64,000 nucleotides of DNA, taken from assembly GCF_001649575.2 (NCBI RefSeq), contig NC_051450.1, positions 12,904,271 to 12,968,270 of the forward strand, in the 5' to 3' direction. Under the pieces are notes generated by a model. It was not told the origin of the DNA, made no database searches, and worked only from the letters and a program-made list of their open reading frames with translations. This DNA is from Kryptolebias marmoratus (taxonomy: Eukaryota > Chordata > Actinopteri > Cyprinodontiformes > Rivulidae). The position numbers and the translations under genes are program-made. Of the stretch, positions 44,901 to 56,430 are shown one piece after another; positions within the stretch are counted from its first letter, which is position 1; each line of letters begins with the position of its first letter.

Positions 44901-46379
44901 CCCAAAGTGGGCATTTATTATTTTTTTCTTTTTAAAAGTATGGTGAAATGCTAACTTCGGGTTGTTTTAGCACCACAGGAAATGTTTTAAAATTATAAAC
45001 GGACAACCACCTCCCTTTTAAATTATAAACTCTCAATAGGAGGAATAGAAATTGGAGCTAATTAGCTGTAAAATTTATTTAGTAAACTGCATAATATACT
45101 TTAAAAAGTAAATTAAACATACACATTAAAAATCTACTAATTTAGAGACAAAGCATGCTTACAGCAACCTTACATATTTTTTAATTTTGATAAATACTTT
45201 TTAAGCATTTGTTTTTATAAATCCCTCCTGTGAACAAGCTCCAATCTGCAACCGCAAAACACAGGATTATCAAACTGCACAGCTGGACACCTCAAGGGTG
45301 ATCCCCATGAATTTCAAGGCCTTAAGGTCAAAGGTCAAGGCATCACGTGACCCCTTTGGGAAAGCTTTATCCATGCTCGAACTGAAATTGTGCGACAAAA
45401 GGAATGTCGAACCGCACAGCTGGACGCCTCTCGTCAAGGGTGATCTCCATTGATTTTAAGGTTATAGGTGGACCCCTTTGTTAGCCTGGTCTCTGCTCCA
45501 GCTTCACATTTGAGTAACACAGAAATGTCAAAGCCTTTGGTCCCTAGTGCCTTCTGATGGGTGTATTATGTACCTTTTGTTAATAGTTGATAAGAAATAA
45601 GGATCTCTAAAATTTTATCTCAAAATGAATTAAAACAAAGTATTTTGGGAAGTTCTTTCTAAAGCAGTATGTCATATATGTGCATCCCATTTCTTACATT
45701 AATGTTCTTGTGTATAATAAATCAATAAACACATTTTTGAAGCGACCTTTTAAATGGAAGCCAATGTCTGCCACTGAAGAAAAATAAAAATGTACGTCCC
45801 AATTACAAAAAAGCATCTTACAATTATGACTTAGTCTCTCATAAATATGAGACCTTAAGTCATATTTATGATACATCTCAAAATAACGATTGCAATCAAT
45901 CGAATTATTTTTAAAATAGCTTTGATCTTGATCCATTTTCAGATTGTTCAGATAGAAAATCTGTAATCTGAAGTTCAGATTCCTGTTCAAATTTAAAATC
46001 ACCAAACGTCCCTCGGTCCAAACGTCCCACGTTTCGTCTCAGCAAACCTTTTAATCAGGAGAATGTTTTATTTCTCGTGCCTGTCTTGGTGAATGGGGTG
46101 TGTTTAGGGTTCATACACCGATCGATTCAAGAAAACAGTTTAGATTTGACAGAAAATATTCAAATAGCCTGAATGAAAACGTTGCCTTACAGTGACGTAA
46201 CAGGGTCAGGAAGTGATTAATTGATGGTTTAGGACAGTGACCGGACTCTCTCAAATTATATAAAATGTTAAAAGGAGTTTCACTGCTTTAGCAGCATCAT
46301 TTATAAAAGATTTCCCCACTGATATCCATCCAGTCAGGCTCGACTTTAACCATTATTAAAAACAAAACACATCAAGGAG
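44901..46379. other. Spacer downstream of nfx1
   Basis: A/T-rich intergenic sequence with one tandem duplication at 45268-45540 and no visible gene. Confidence 0.5.
45268..45540. repeat. Two-copy tandem repeat of about 136 bases
   Basis: Copy 1 has GCACAGCTGGACACCTC, AAGGGTGATCCCCATGAATTT and GACCCCTTTG. Copy 2 repeats GCACAGCTGGACGCCTC, AAGGGTGATCTCCATTGATTT and GACCCCTTTG about 136 bases later. Confidence 0.65.
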
Positions 46380-46407
46380 TTTATTGGCTGGTTATCTGGG
46401 GTTTATT
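46380..46407 (-). terminator. nfx1: Candidate poly(A) signals of nfx1
   Basis: Two minus-strand AATAAA motifs (TTTATT on + at 46380-46385 and 46402-46407), about 600 bases after the nfx1 stop. Confidence 0.45.
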
Positions 46408-46989
46408 AGCACGTGATGGACAGGTACATTTGGTTTAGTAGATGGAGACATCTTCCTGTCAGCCAGCTCAAAAAGCTCACAGGAGGCAGGGTTTGACGAC
46501 GTCCTGAAGGGAGCCTGCGCCGCTCCGAACCCGATCGGTTCCGTCTTCACCCAAGAAGTTCTCGGACGAGCGCAGAACCCAAACTGGGTCAGAGGCGCGC
46601 TCTCTAACCAGGCTTTTGTTTGCGCAGTGCGGCCCGCAGGTTTCCGACAGGGAGGCTTGGCTCGGCGCCAGCAGAAACAACAAAAGGTGATTTATGGCTG
46701 AGATTAAAGCTCTGGATGCTGTTCGAGAACCTTAAACCAAAGAGGACACGTCCTGCTTTAACTCTGAGACTTTTTTTTTTTTAAAGTTATTAAACGATTT
46801 TTAACAAGTCTTAAAGAATTTTCCTTTCCAGACCTAAATATTCAAGAAAAATATTAATATCTTTGCGAACTCCTAAACACAATTTGATTACAAATCCAAA
46901 AGGAATTGTTAAATCTCTGATAAAGAACAGTAAAAAGGTCTCGTCTTCTTATTTTTAGCGGCTCTAAACTGAACGTCGCGAGCAGCCGA

Positions 46990-49900
46990 TCAGTCCTGAA
47001 CGTCAAAATAGTCGATCACAGAATCCTCTTTAACCATCTTTGACCAGGAGCTTCCAGGCGCGGCCCTAAGAGAAGAAACAAAAAAAAAGAGGTTTGAGTG
47101 GTTTTGCCCTCCTCCGGGCGAGCCGGCGCAGACAGAGTCCCATATTTAGAACAGCCTGTAACCACAGAGGAAGGCTTACTTGCTGCTGGTCTGTTTGATA
47201 TGAGCGATGGGAGGGGGCGCCCTCGCCGCCGTCTCCCGCTCGATCACTGCCGTCAGGGTCGAGTTTGGACAAGACGCCTTCCCTCTGGCAACAAGTCACA
47301 CACACACACACACACACAGAGACATGAATACCACAGTCTGCGTGAAGGAAGCGGCCTTATCTCCGGACGCGATCGTACTTGTGGGCCGTCACAACCACGT
47401 TGCGTTTGGGCTCGCTGTCGTAGCTCGCGCTCTCTACGCCGTAGGCCTCCGCCAGCTCGTGGAGGATCTTGCGGTGCTCTCGGTTCATCGGCGGGAAGCA
47501 GTAGCTCCTCTTCGGCTGCTTTCCCTGCAGTCACCGGAAGCAAAATAACACAGGCTGCCGTTTTGAAGCCTCACATGACAAAAACGTTGGATCCACTGGG
47601 GCTTAATTTCTAGCATCTGTTCCTTTAAGCAACATTAAATAACATTAAGGCAGAACATTACAGTGAAGTTGATGAAACTTTGAATAACTACAGGGCAGAA
47701 ATGCTTTTTGAGGAATTACTGTTAATAAGACGTTTGGGCGTCAAATCAAACGAAACCTATCTTGACAGTTTTAGTTATAAATCCAAATAATGGAGGATTA
47801 TTCTTCAAAAACACGGAGGCACCGCTGGAGGACGGAACAGGTTCAGATACAGATGAACGCTCAGTAACTGGGTCAAAATAAAAGAAGCTGGAAACACGTA
47901 TAAATGTCAAACTGCAGCTGGAACCAGGCGGTCTAATTTAGTCCTTATTATGTTCAAGCAGAAGCAAATTTTAGAGAAAGGGACAAAAAAAAAAAAAACT
48001 TTTAGATGAAGCACAGATACAACAAATGCGAGTTTTGACAACCGCAGCAACTACATTTAAGCTAAAAGTAAAGAAAATTATAGTTTTATTGTTTGAACAA
48101 TGTGCTGGTGGCTGATCCCCTCGAACAATAGAAGATAAAAATATTTTCTAAACTGTCATAAAGGCAGAATTAGGAAAATAAGATCAGGATCAGAGAAGCC
48201 GAGCCTCGAGTTTTTCCTGCAGTTTTATTGATTTGTTGTGAAGCTTAGAGGTTAAATTAATGCAGCTCTAAAGTTTAGGTTATCAGGATGAAACTTTCAG
48301 CATCATTTTGTGCCGTGGGGTTCCCAACAGGTCAGGCAACAGAAATGTAAAAGAAAAAAAAAAGGGATTTTAAATAAATCAGGTTACCTTATTGACAAGA
48401 TCAACAAGATTTTTGATCTCTTCTTCTACATCTGAGACAAACTTCAGGTCTTTTCTGAAAAAAAAAAAAATTTATCTGCTCTGAGGTTTAAGCAAAGTTA
48501 ATCTGCATCATGAAGCTGTGGCTAGTGAAGAGGTTTAAAACAAAAAAAAAGAAGAGGAATTGATGTCAAACCTGGCATCTTCTTTGAGGCTGTCGCTGTA
48601 GGCAGAGGCTGAGCGAACGTTGAAAGGGTCAGAATTAGAGTCTATCTGTAACGCCTCGGCTAAACGCCGGTTTCTTTCCAAAGTGGCACAATCCTGATCA
48701 CATTCAAGCCTGGAAACAAAAACAACAATAAAACCACAATACGACACAAAACCTGAGCAAACTCAGCTGGAAGTATAAGCTGCTTGTATAATATTTAAAT
48801 ATTTACATTCCCAGAAAGTGTCTAAAAAAAATGACTTGTTCTGACTTCTTGCTGTTTTACCTCGTCTGTTTCAGCTCCTTCTTGGTGAGCAGAGGGCCGA
48901 TGTCCATCGAGTCGCCGAGCTGCATGTCTGACAGTTTACTGGCCATGGCGATGGCTGCGTACCTGGAGGCCGAGGCGAAGCGTTTCTTAACCAGCAGTGC
49001 TTTTTAAAAGTGCCACCCATCCAGACGCACGGCGAGCAGAACCCACCTCTGATACGAGCTGGCGGCCTCGGCGCAGGCGACGCTTTCCTTCTTCCGACCG
49101 CAGCTGCACTGCAGAGCTACCTGTGGGCGAAGAGAATGAGCAGCCCAGCAGCTGTGAGGGGTTCTACTGGGAGGTTCTTGAGTGTGGCGACCTGTTGTTT
49201 TATTTTATCCGAGTTAAACACTTATTAAAGCTACACTTCAGCTGTAAAAAGAAGGCAGAGCTGGGCTTTTAGATGGAGATCTGCCAGACTGAAAACATTT
49301 ATTAGAAAAGAGCACGCTTCTTTTCCTTTCTGCTCAAACCGAGCCGTACCTTGGCGGTGCAGGTGGTGCGGGGGCAGCCGCTGCCTTTGTGACAGGGGGC
49401 TGAGCACGGGTGGCTGCAGTCCGGCCGAGGCAGCGCGCACGGCTGCTGGCAGCCGCCTTCGGGCAGGCACTCGGCCCGGTGGCAGAGCCGTTTGCAGCGG
49501 TGCATCTCGCAGGGCAGCTGCTTGTTGCACGTCAGCCCGCAGGAGATGTCTTGCAGGTGACACGGGATGTTGCTGCGTAGCTGCGGTTCGAAAACAAACG
49601 AGCGCAGGTTTAGGTTTTCATTTCAATAACTGGAACGAGTCCGGGGTCGGGGATCTTTTACCTCGTGCTTTCCCATGCACCACTTCTGAACCAGGTAGGT
49701 GCAGGGTGGACATTTGTCCTCGCTGTGGCAGTTGTGAAACACTGAATCAGAGGGAAATGACGTTTAAAGGCGCAGTGGAAAGCTGCAGTGCGAGCAGATG
49801 TCGTTATATCTCACCTGGGTGGTCGCACTCGTGCCTTCTGGTGCACATGTTTTTGCACTCGGGTGGCTTTGTGCCACAGGGGATGGGAGGGTACAGCACA

Positions 49901-52900
49901 GTGAGCCCGCAGTGGCACGTCAGCTCGTCGAAACCTGCCAACAGGGGGCGCCGCGACACACTCAGCGACAAACCTGACGCCTCGAACTTCAAATCGGGTG
50001 TTTTTCGAGGACTCACCGGATTGCCAGCAGGGCTCACAGTTTCCACGATGACAAGGCTCCTCGCAGCGGTGGAGGCCACAGTTGAGCTTGTAGCCACAGA
50101 TCAGGGAGCACTTGTGCTCCACGTTCTGGACGAAAACAAACAAAACAAAAAAACAAGATGGAACGTCGCCTCAGATAGTGGCTAAAAATGAGCATTTTGT
50201 AATGTGTGCTGCAAGCTGACTCGATGCAGATTTGGAAAAACAAACTGGCTGCTTCACGTGGTTGGTGACATTCATTACATCAAAACATTCAGCACACAAA
50301 GACACACTGAGTGGGATTTTCTGAATGCTCACCACACAACAGAGCTCTCCACACTTGTGTCGACCACAGGAGCGTTTCTTGCTGCAGCGTTTCTCACATG
50401 TGAACACGAGCTCCTCTGAATCAAGGTCACATGTGAAACGTAAGACAACAACTCTGGCTCGCCGTTAACTTGCATCAAACTCATTTTTAGATGAATCGCT
50501 TCAATTTCTTTTTACCTTCTTTGTGGATTTCAGCACACGGCACCTCCTGAGAAACAAAACAATCGGAAAATCTTTTAATATTTGGCGTTTTAAAATAAAA
50601 AAAACAGCAACAAGTAAACGCTCCACCGATGATTTCGCCCACCTTCGTCTTGGAGCCACAACGGCACCTGATGGTGGAGGTCAAAGAGCACGGTCCGCAG
50701 CTGCCCTCGTGGCATAAAAGCTGACACAAATGGATGGTGTCTAAAATAACACAGGCACATTATCTCATAGCAAACTCCTAAAAACAACACCAGTGAGCTG
50801 AAGATAATGCACATCCTGTTTAGACTGAAAACACAAACAACAGACCACCAGGAAGACGTGAGGACAGCTCTCTTCGAAAACAGCTCCCAGTCCACATTAT
50901 GAGTAAAATAAAGGACATTAAAGTCAAATTAAGGAACTCAGATTGCTTTAAATTTGGAAAACTATACATGTCAGAGAGCCACCATAATTCAGTCAGTTGT
51001 ATAAAACAAGTGACACCTTACAAGGACCGGGAAAGCCAAAAACCGGAGACATAAGGCAAAATAAAACAGCAGAAAGAGGCCAAATATACACAAAACTAAA
51101 CATCAGCTGGCTATGATAAGGACATATATTAAAAACTTGAGTCTTTTTATGTTTGATAGCATACATTTAGGTGTTTGAAGTCAATACAGGAACACAAAAA
51201 ATCAACTTCTTCACTTAAAGTAGAAGAAATCCAGCCTCATCGTCTTCTTTTTCTCCCAGCTTTAACTTCAAACTGTACATCAGAAAGGGTCAACTCCAAA
51301 CTTTTTTTGTTATAACTTTTAAATCCCCATAAGCTGTTTTATATTTGACTTCACAAGGTTTATTTTACTAATGCTGCTGCATGTTTTGACATCTTTAACT
51401 CCATAATTCGCTTGCGCTCCCAATCCCTGGAACACTTATGTCTGTATTTGGGATCAGATGTTTCAGGCTGTAGAAGTTAACGAACGTTATTTGAAGACCA
51501 CAAACTGTGGAGACGGCATTTCTCCTCACCGTTGGAGCCGCAAGGTAAGGGTTTGTTACACGTCTTCCCGCAGGAGGGGATGGGGTCGGAGCAGCTTTTT
51601 CGTTCGGCGTAGCCCAGCTCCAGGAGTTTGGTGAGCGGGGTCTGGCTGCAGGAGCACGTCTTCACCAGGCTCAGTGAGCGGGGGCACGGCTGGCACCGCC
51701 CGGGGTGGCACACCTGCAGGCACCGGTGAGCTTCACAACCCAGCATCCTGAACAGAAAAACGAGGGTTCAGAGAAAAGTCTGTGTATTCCTGCAGTGTGA
51801 ATATCATCAGTGGCGTCGGGTTGCTTACTTTGAACAGCTTTTCTGACAAGAGAAATGTCCCAAACCATCGAACGCCTCTTTATCTGTGCCGCACGGGGCC
51901 GTGCGAGTCGTAACGCCACAGTAACAGACTGCGTACAGACACAAAAGAAACATCAGATCCTACACTTTACCTCTTCGCTCAGCATATTTACAGCGGGGTT
52001 GTGCCACAGTGAAGCTCACCCTGCTGAACTTGCAGCTGGCAGGGCTGACACGTCCCGCTGTGGCACACCTGCACGCAGGTGTGCTCACCGCAGTTGAGCG
52101 CAGCGCCGCACGCTTTGTCGCACTTGAGCGCCGAGGCCTGGCCGCAGCGCATCGGTTGACTGCATCGTGCCAACGAAACGAACAAGCAGCGTGTCAAACG
52201 CAGCGCAACAAGGACACCGTTAAAACACCACTGCAGCAAGGCTTACCTCGTCTTTCCGCAGACGCAGGATCTGGTTACAAACGCAGGACACTGAGGACAA
52301 GGTCCAGGGTGACACAAGCTGTGAGAGACGACAGGAAACCAGAAGTTAAAGCTCCAAAACGGACACGTTTGACAATACATCTTCCATATATAGTCGTATA
52401 TGGCCCACATTTACAATAAAGTTGCATTTTTATTTTATTTTTTTTAAATCTTGAAGACTTATTCCGTTCCACCAACACTGAAGTCCAATTTAACAAACAA
52501 TACAGCTAAGATAGTCTTTAAACATGTCCGAGAAAAGTAAAAAAATAATAAATTTGTGCATCAAAAGCACAATGAAATGGGTTTATTTTGATTCATGAAA
52601 AGAAGAAGCCTTAATTGGTTTAAAGATCTAATTTGGAGATACATTAATGTATCTGGGTGGCTGGGACGAGTAAAGACAATATGTGGGTAATTTATAATAA
52701 TATATATGACTTTAACATCTCAATTCTCCCTAGGAAAACAGAATTGCACAACAATGAAAATAACCAAACTGGTAAAACTGTCTTCTTTTCAGCATCTTAT
52801 TGTCTGAAAATCTTTCACTGATATCTGGTGGACTTTAATAGTATCTTAGTGGCATCAGATTTATTCCTGAGATGTCAGAGAGAAGAGCACAGTTATCTGC

Positions 52901-55900
52901 GTCCAGCTTTCACAGCTCACATGTTACAGGGGTGGTTGCAGTCCGCTCCACTCCTCTTCTTCCCACACATGTCACCACAGCTGTGGGGAATCTCGCTGCG
53001 CTGCCACTCAGGGTTCGTCACTTTACCTGTCAGTCAGGAACGGAGCGAAACAAAATCAAGGACAGTTTAGATCTGCGGCCCGATAACGCTTTGCTGCTTT
53101 CAAGAAGGAGAAGAACCACGTCCGTCTGCGTGGATGAAACAGACACTCACCGCAGAAGCAGGTGTAGGCGGTCGGATGTTTCAGTACAACGTTCTGGCAG
53201 GCTGGACAACGCCAACCTTCAGCTGAATCTGGAAAAAAACAACAAAAAAACCCAGCTTTGTTTGAACTTTTTACATCAAATAAATCCACTTGGTCAGGCT
53301 TTTCAGACTGTGACAAAACAACACATTGTTGAATCAGCAGGAGTCGGGAACAGGAACCACCTCTGAAGAAAACGTTACACGGCCGTACCGTCTGACTGGG
53401 AGGCCGGGGATCGGGCCCACTTCTTGATGCAGTTCAAGTGGAAGACGTGGAAGCAGCTCTGGCAGCTCCACACTGGGGCCATGACCCGGATCACGTCACA
53501 GCACACCATGCACTCGTATTTCTCCTCGGACAGCTGCTCGATCAGACACCCTTCGGAGGACAGAGGGCAGAGGTTCAGAACGCAGCTGACAAACAGACGG
53601 CTTCGACCAGAACAACTCGTTCTGCTGGAGACATAAAACACCAATAAGCTCCGAGTGTAAGAACTGAACTTTTATCGTTTGTGATGTCGAGTACATTTGG
53701 ATTTTAGAGATTGAGTCAGAAAGAATATGATCTAAAACAGAGGTCCCCAACCCCTGGGCTGCAGACCGGTACCGAGCCGCACAGAAAGAATAATTAACTT
53801 ACAGTATTTCAATTTTTTTTTTTCCTGAGTCTGAACGACATTTATTTTGAAAACTGACCGGATTCTCTCCACTACATCCGTCTATGACTCACTCTTGATG
53901 CGTGTCAGAACGCTTATCTAGGTCACTTGATCCGTTACCTCTAAAAACAAACCCACAAGCAGCAAAATGAGTAAAAAACAAACATCTCTTGAAGCCCTAG
54001 ATGAGATCGTCTAGTTACTGAGAAACAGGCACAGGGCTCCACTGATTCAGCGTTATGGTGAGCTGTTTTCTTTGTGCACTTTATATTTGTGGTGTCTCTT
54101 ATTTTGACATTTAAATTTCACCATATTGACCAGAGAACATTAGCGGTAGGAGAGGCTGTTATTCATGTTGCTACCAGGACGCAGCTAACAAAGCTGTGAG
54201 GACACGTTGGGTTTACGTTTATATGTTTTAAAAAATACCCCCATTTTCATGCTGGTCATATCCTTTTATTTTGTTGTATTTATCCACCACACCTTTAAAG
54301 GCCGATCCGTGAAAATACCATCTGATATTGAACCGGTCCGTGGAGCTGAAAAGGTTGGGGACCACTGCTCTAAAGAAACAATCCTGGGATTTACAAAAGC
54401 AATATGGACAGTTATTGTGAACGTTTTCTTGGTCAACACAGACTGAATGCTGTCTGCGTACCTCTATAGATGCCTGATTTAATGTTGGGTTCTGACCAGC
54501 TGAGAAACCTCTAAAATGTGAAACATTTGAGCAGCAAGTGAGGTCATGAGCTCTGTTCTTTGCTCTCCACACATTAGTTCTAACCTGTCTGGGTCTCTTT
54601 GCTCTTGGGCATCTTCTCTGAGCTCCTCACGCCCGGCTTGTTGTTCGAGTAGTTTGTTCTTCGCCCCCCTCTGCCCTGAAAGGCTCTGTGTGCTCCCGAG
54701 CCTCTTCCAAGCTGACAGGCAGGATCCTGAGATGATCTGATCCGGTCGGAGCCATCCTGCTCAGCGGTGCCACTCTCTGAGCTCACGTCTTCCTGAAGAG
54801 GCGGTTTAGGCGGTTTGATCGGCCCCTGCCGTCGCTTCCCGTCAACGTGCTTTTTCTGGGGGTCGTAGTGTTGGGGCTTAGCACTTGATTTACTCTGTAG
54901 AAGTCTCTCAGTTGCTTCTTCCCTCAAACTATGAGACCTCTGACTTGGTGCAGCCGTGTGGTTCTCCTTTGACCGACCGCTCTTCTCACTCAGTTCTCGG
55001 CCAGCGTTTCTAGGCTTTTTGACCTGAGCGCCCTGCTCCTGGCTGGTTTGCTCCGAATCGCTGTTCACACTCTCTCTCCTCCAGCTGGCTCCATCAGGTC
55101 CACCCATGGGCTCTGTCTGGAAACCACGTCCGTATCTGTTACTTGCATCGTACTGACCAAAGTCACTGCCAGACTTTTGCCGCCAGGGGCCCGAACTGCT
55201 GAAACTTCCATTTAAACTTCTGTTTCCATCTCTCCTTCCTCTGCCTCTGCCTCTCCTTCTGGATACATCTTCTCCCTGATGGGGAGAAGGGCTGTACTCT
55301 GGATTATTCAAATTATCGTGGCCAAACGGGTGTTTAAAGCCCCGATGAAAGATTCCATGTTGCTGGGTTGGATCATAGCTGCTACTGCTCAGGCTTCGGT
55401 CACTGTTGTGGCCTCCTCTTCGAGATTTGCGTTGATGTGCCGTCACATCCGGGCTGAACTCAGGCGGGTCTGCAAACAGAAAAGGTGACAGTGTTGGTAA
55501 AAATGCGAGGCTGACAAAAATCCATACGCTTCCATAATAAATACACAGCGCTTAAAAATATGTCTGGTTCATTAAAGAAATTAGGGGTGAGTTCATTGTT
55601 GTATACAAACAAATCTAAAATAGGTTTCAAATTTAAAACAACAAACATAAAGGGCAGTTTATTCCAATTTAACCCAACTATAATCCAGTTTGAATGACGT
55701 AGTCACCCGTGGTTGGTGGACTTTTGAACAGGTATAAAAATAACACCAGTACTAGTAGTTACCTGTAGGTTAAAGTCCATCATAAAAATGTTATAAAACA
55801 GAGTGGCCTTAACAGCTGGAGCCGAATAGTCACATGCTGCTTTCAGCTCCTGTTTCAGCTCAGGTGCATGTCGGTGCCAGACCTCTCTGTCACATGTTGT

Positions 55901-56161
55901 CACGTCAGATAAAAGTCTGACCCAATCGATTTTAGACCAACAATCACAAAACACTCAGCTTTGCTTCAAAAGTTCCTGCTAACTAAGCTAGCTAAGGAAA
56001 TTGGCGTCACGTCAAACTGTGAGTAAACACGCTAGTGTAGCTATGTAGGCACTAATTTCATTTTAATATTAGAAACCAACTCGGGGTATTGTCGCTAATT
56101 GGCTGTATTTAGCCTGCATTTGTTTTTATTTATTTGTTTTACCTGAGAAGCCTTCAGCCAT
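46990..56161 (-). CDS. nfx1: Nuclear transcription factor, X-box binding 1
   Basis: NFX1 is a RING-type, cysteine-rich nuclear regulator first found to bind the X-box of MHC class II genes. Twenty-three coding exons on minus: 56143-56161, 54585-55469, 53389-53550, 53151-53228, 52921-53026, 52247-52318, 52020-52159, 51829-51928, 51530-51747, 50643-50740, 50516-50546, 50333-50415, 50017-50125, 49815-49934, 49662-49741, 49350-49580, 49047-49120, 48861-48962, 48572-48709, 48388-48454, 47379-47524, 47180-47284 and 46990-47065. They sum to 3240 bases, 1079 residues (human 1120). Order: short N-terminal PEFSP segment, low-complexity region encoded by the 885-base exon, RING (CMVCC to CPACQ, about 315-367), a run of NF-X1 zinc fingers with CH/CG patterns (about 385-870), an R3H region (about 975-1050), and the end DYFDVQD, as in human. 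All junctions keep phase; exon 50516-50546 is only 31 bases. Confidence 0.96.
53738..54367. mobile_element. Non-autonomous hAT-type (Charlie-like) DNA transposon in an nfx1 intron
   Basis: The left end CAGAGGTCCCCAACC and right end GGTTGGGGACCACTG form terminal inverted repeats, extended inward by GGACCGGT-like sequence on both sides. The flanks ATCTAAAA and CTCTAAAG share TCTAAA, fitting an 8-base target duplication of the NTCTANAN type known for Charlie-like hAT elements. The 630-base element carries a short frame starting [14 protein letters not shown], perhaps a remnant of a transposase N-terminus; the frame is closed soon after, so the element is not autonomous. Confidence 0.8.
55470..56142 (-). 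other. nfx1: nfx1 intron 1
   Basis: Intron between the 19-base first coding exon and the large second exon. No other feature is visible. Confidence 0.7.
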
Positions 56162-56430
56162 TCACTTGAACTCCGCTGCTTCTTTCAAGTTTACCGACAG
56201 CAGGTCGTTTCGACAGCTGACAAGTTGGACAGGACAGTCGGGGACAGAGTCCTCCTCTCCGCCTGTCCTCCAGTGGACGAAACGAACAGGAATGTCCTCA
56301 AAAACAATGAGAATTTTCCTCCTGCTTCGCTCCAACTCTCCAATCAGCAGCAGCTAACTGACGGCTAACAGCTAGCTAGCGTCATGAAGTTCACATAACC
56401 GGAACTTCCGCTCGGCACTTTCAAAATAAA
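56162..56430 (-). promoter_or_regulatory. nfx1: nfx1 leader and promoter
   Basis: Upstream of the nfx1 ATG. An ETS-type GCGGAAGT on minus lies at 56404-56411, and a CCAAT box (CCAATCAG on +) at 56340-56347. This spacing suits a housekeeping promoter. The start of transcription is not determined. Confidence 0.45.

Noticed and set aside
44513..44946. Two long overlapping frames on + in the CpG island
   Set aside because: Serine/proline and arginine-rich translations arise from CT- and CG-rich sequence. No homology is recognised.
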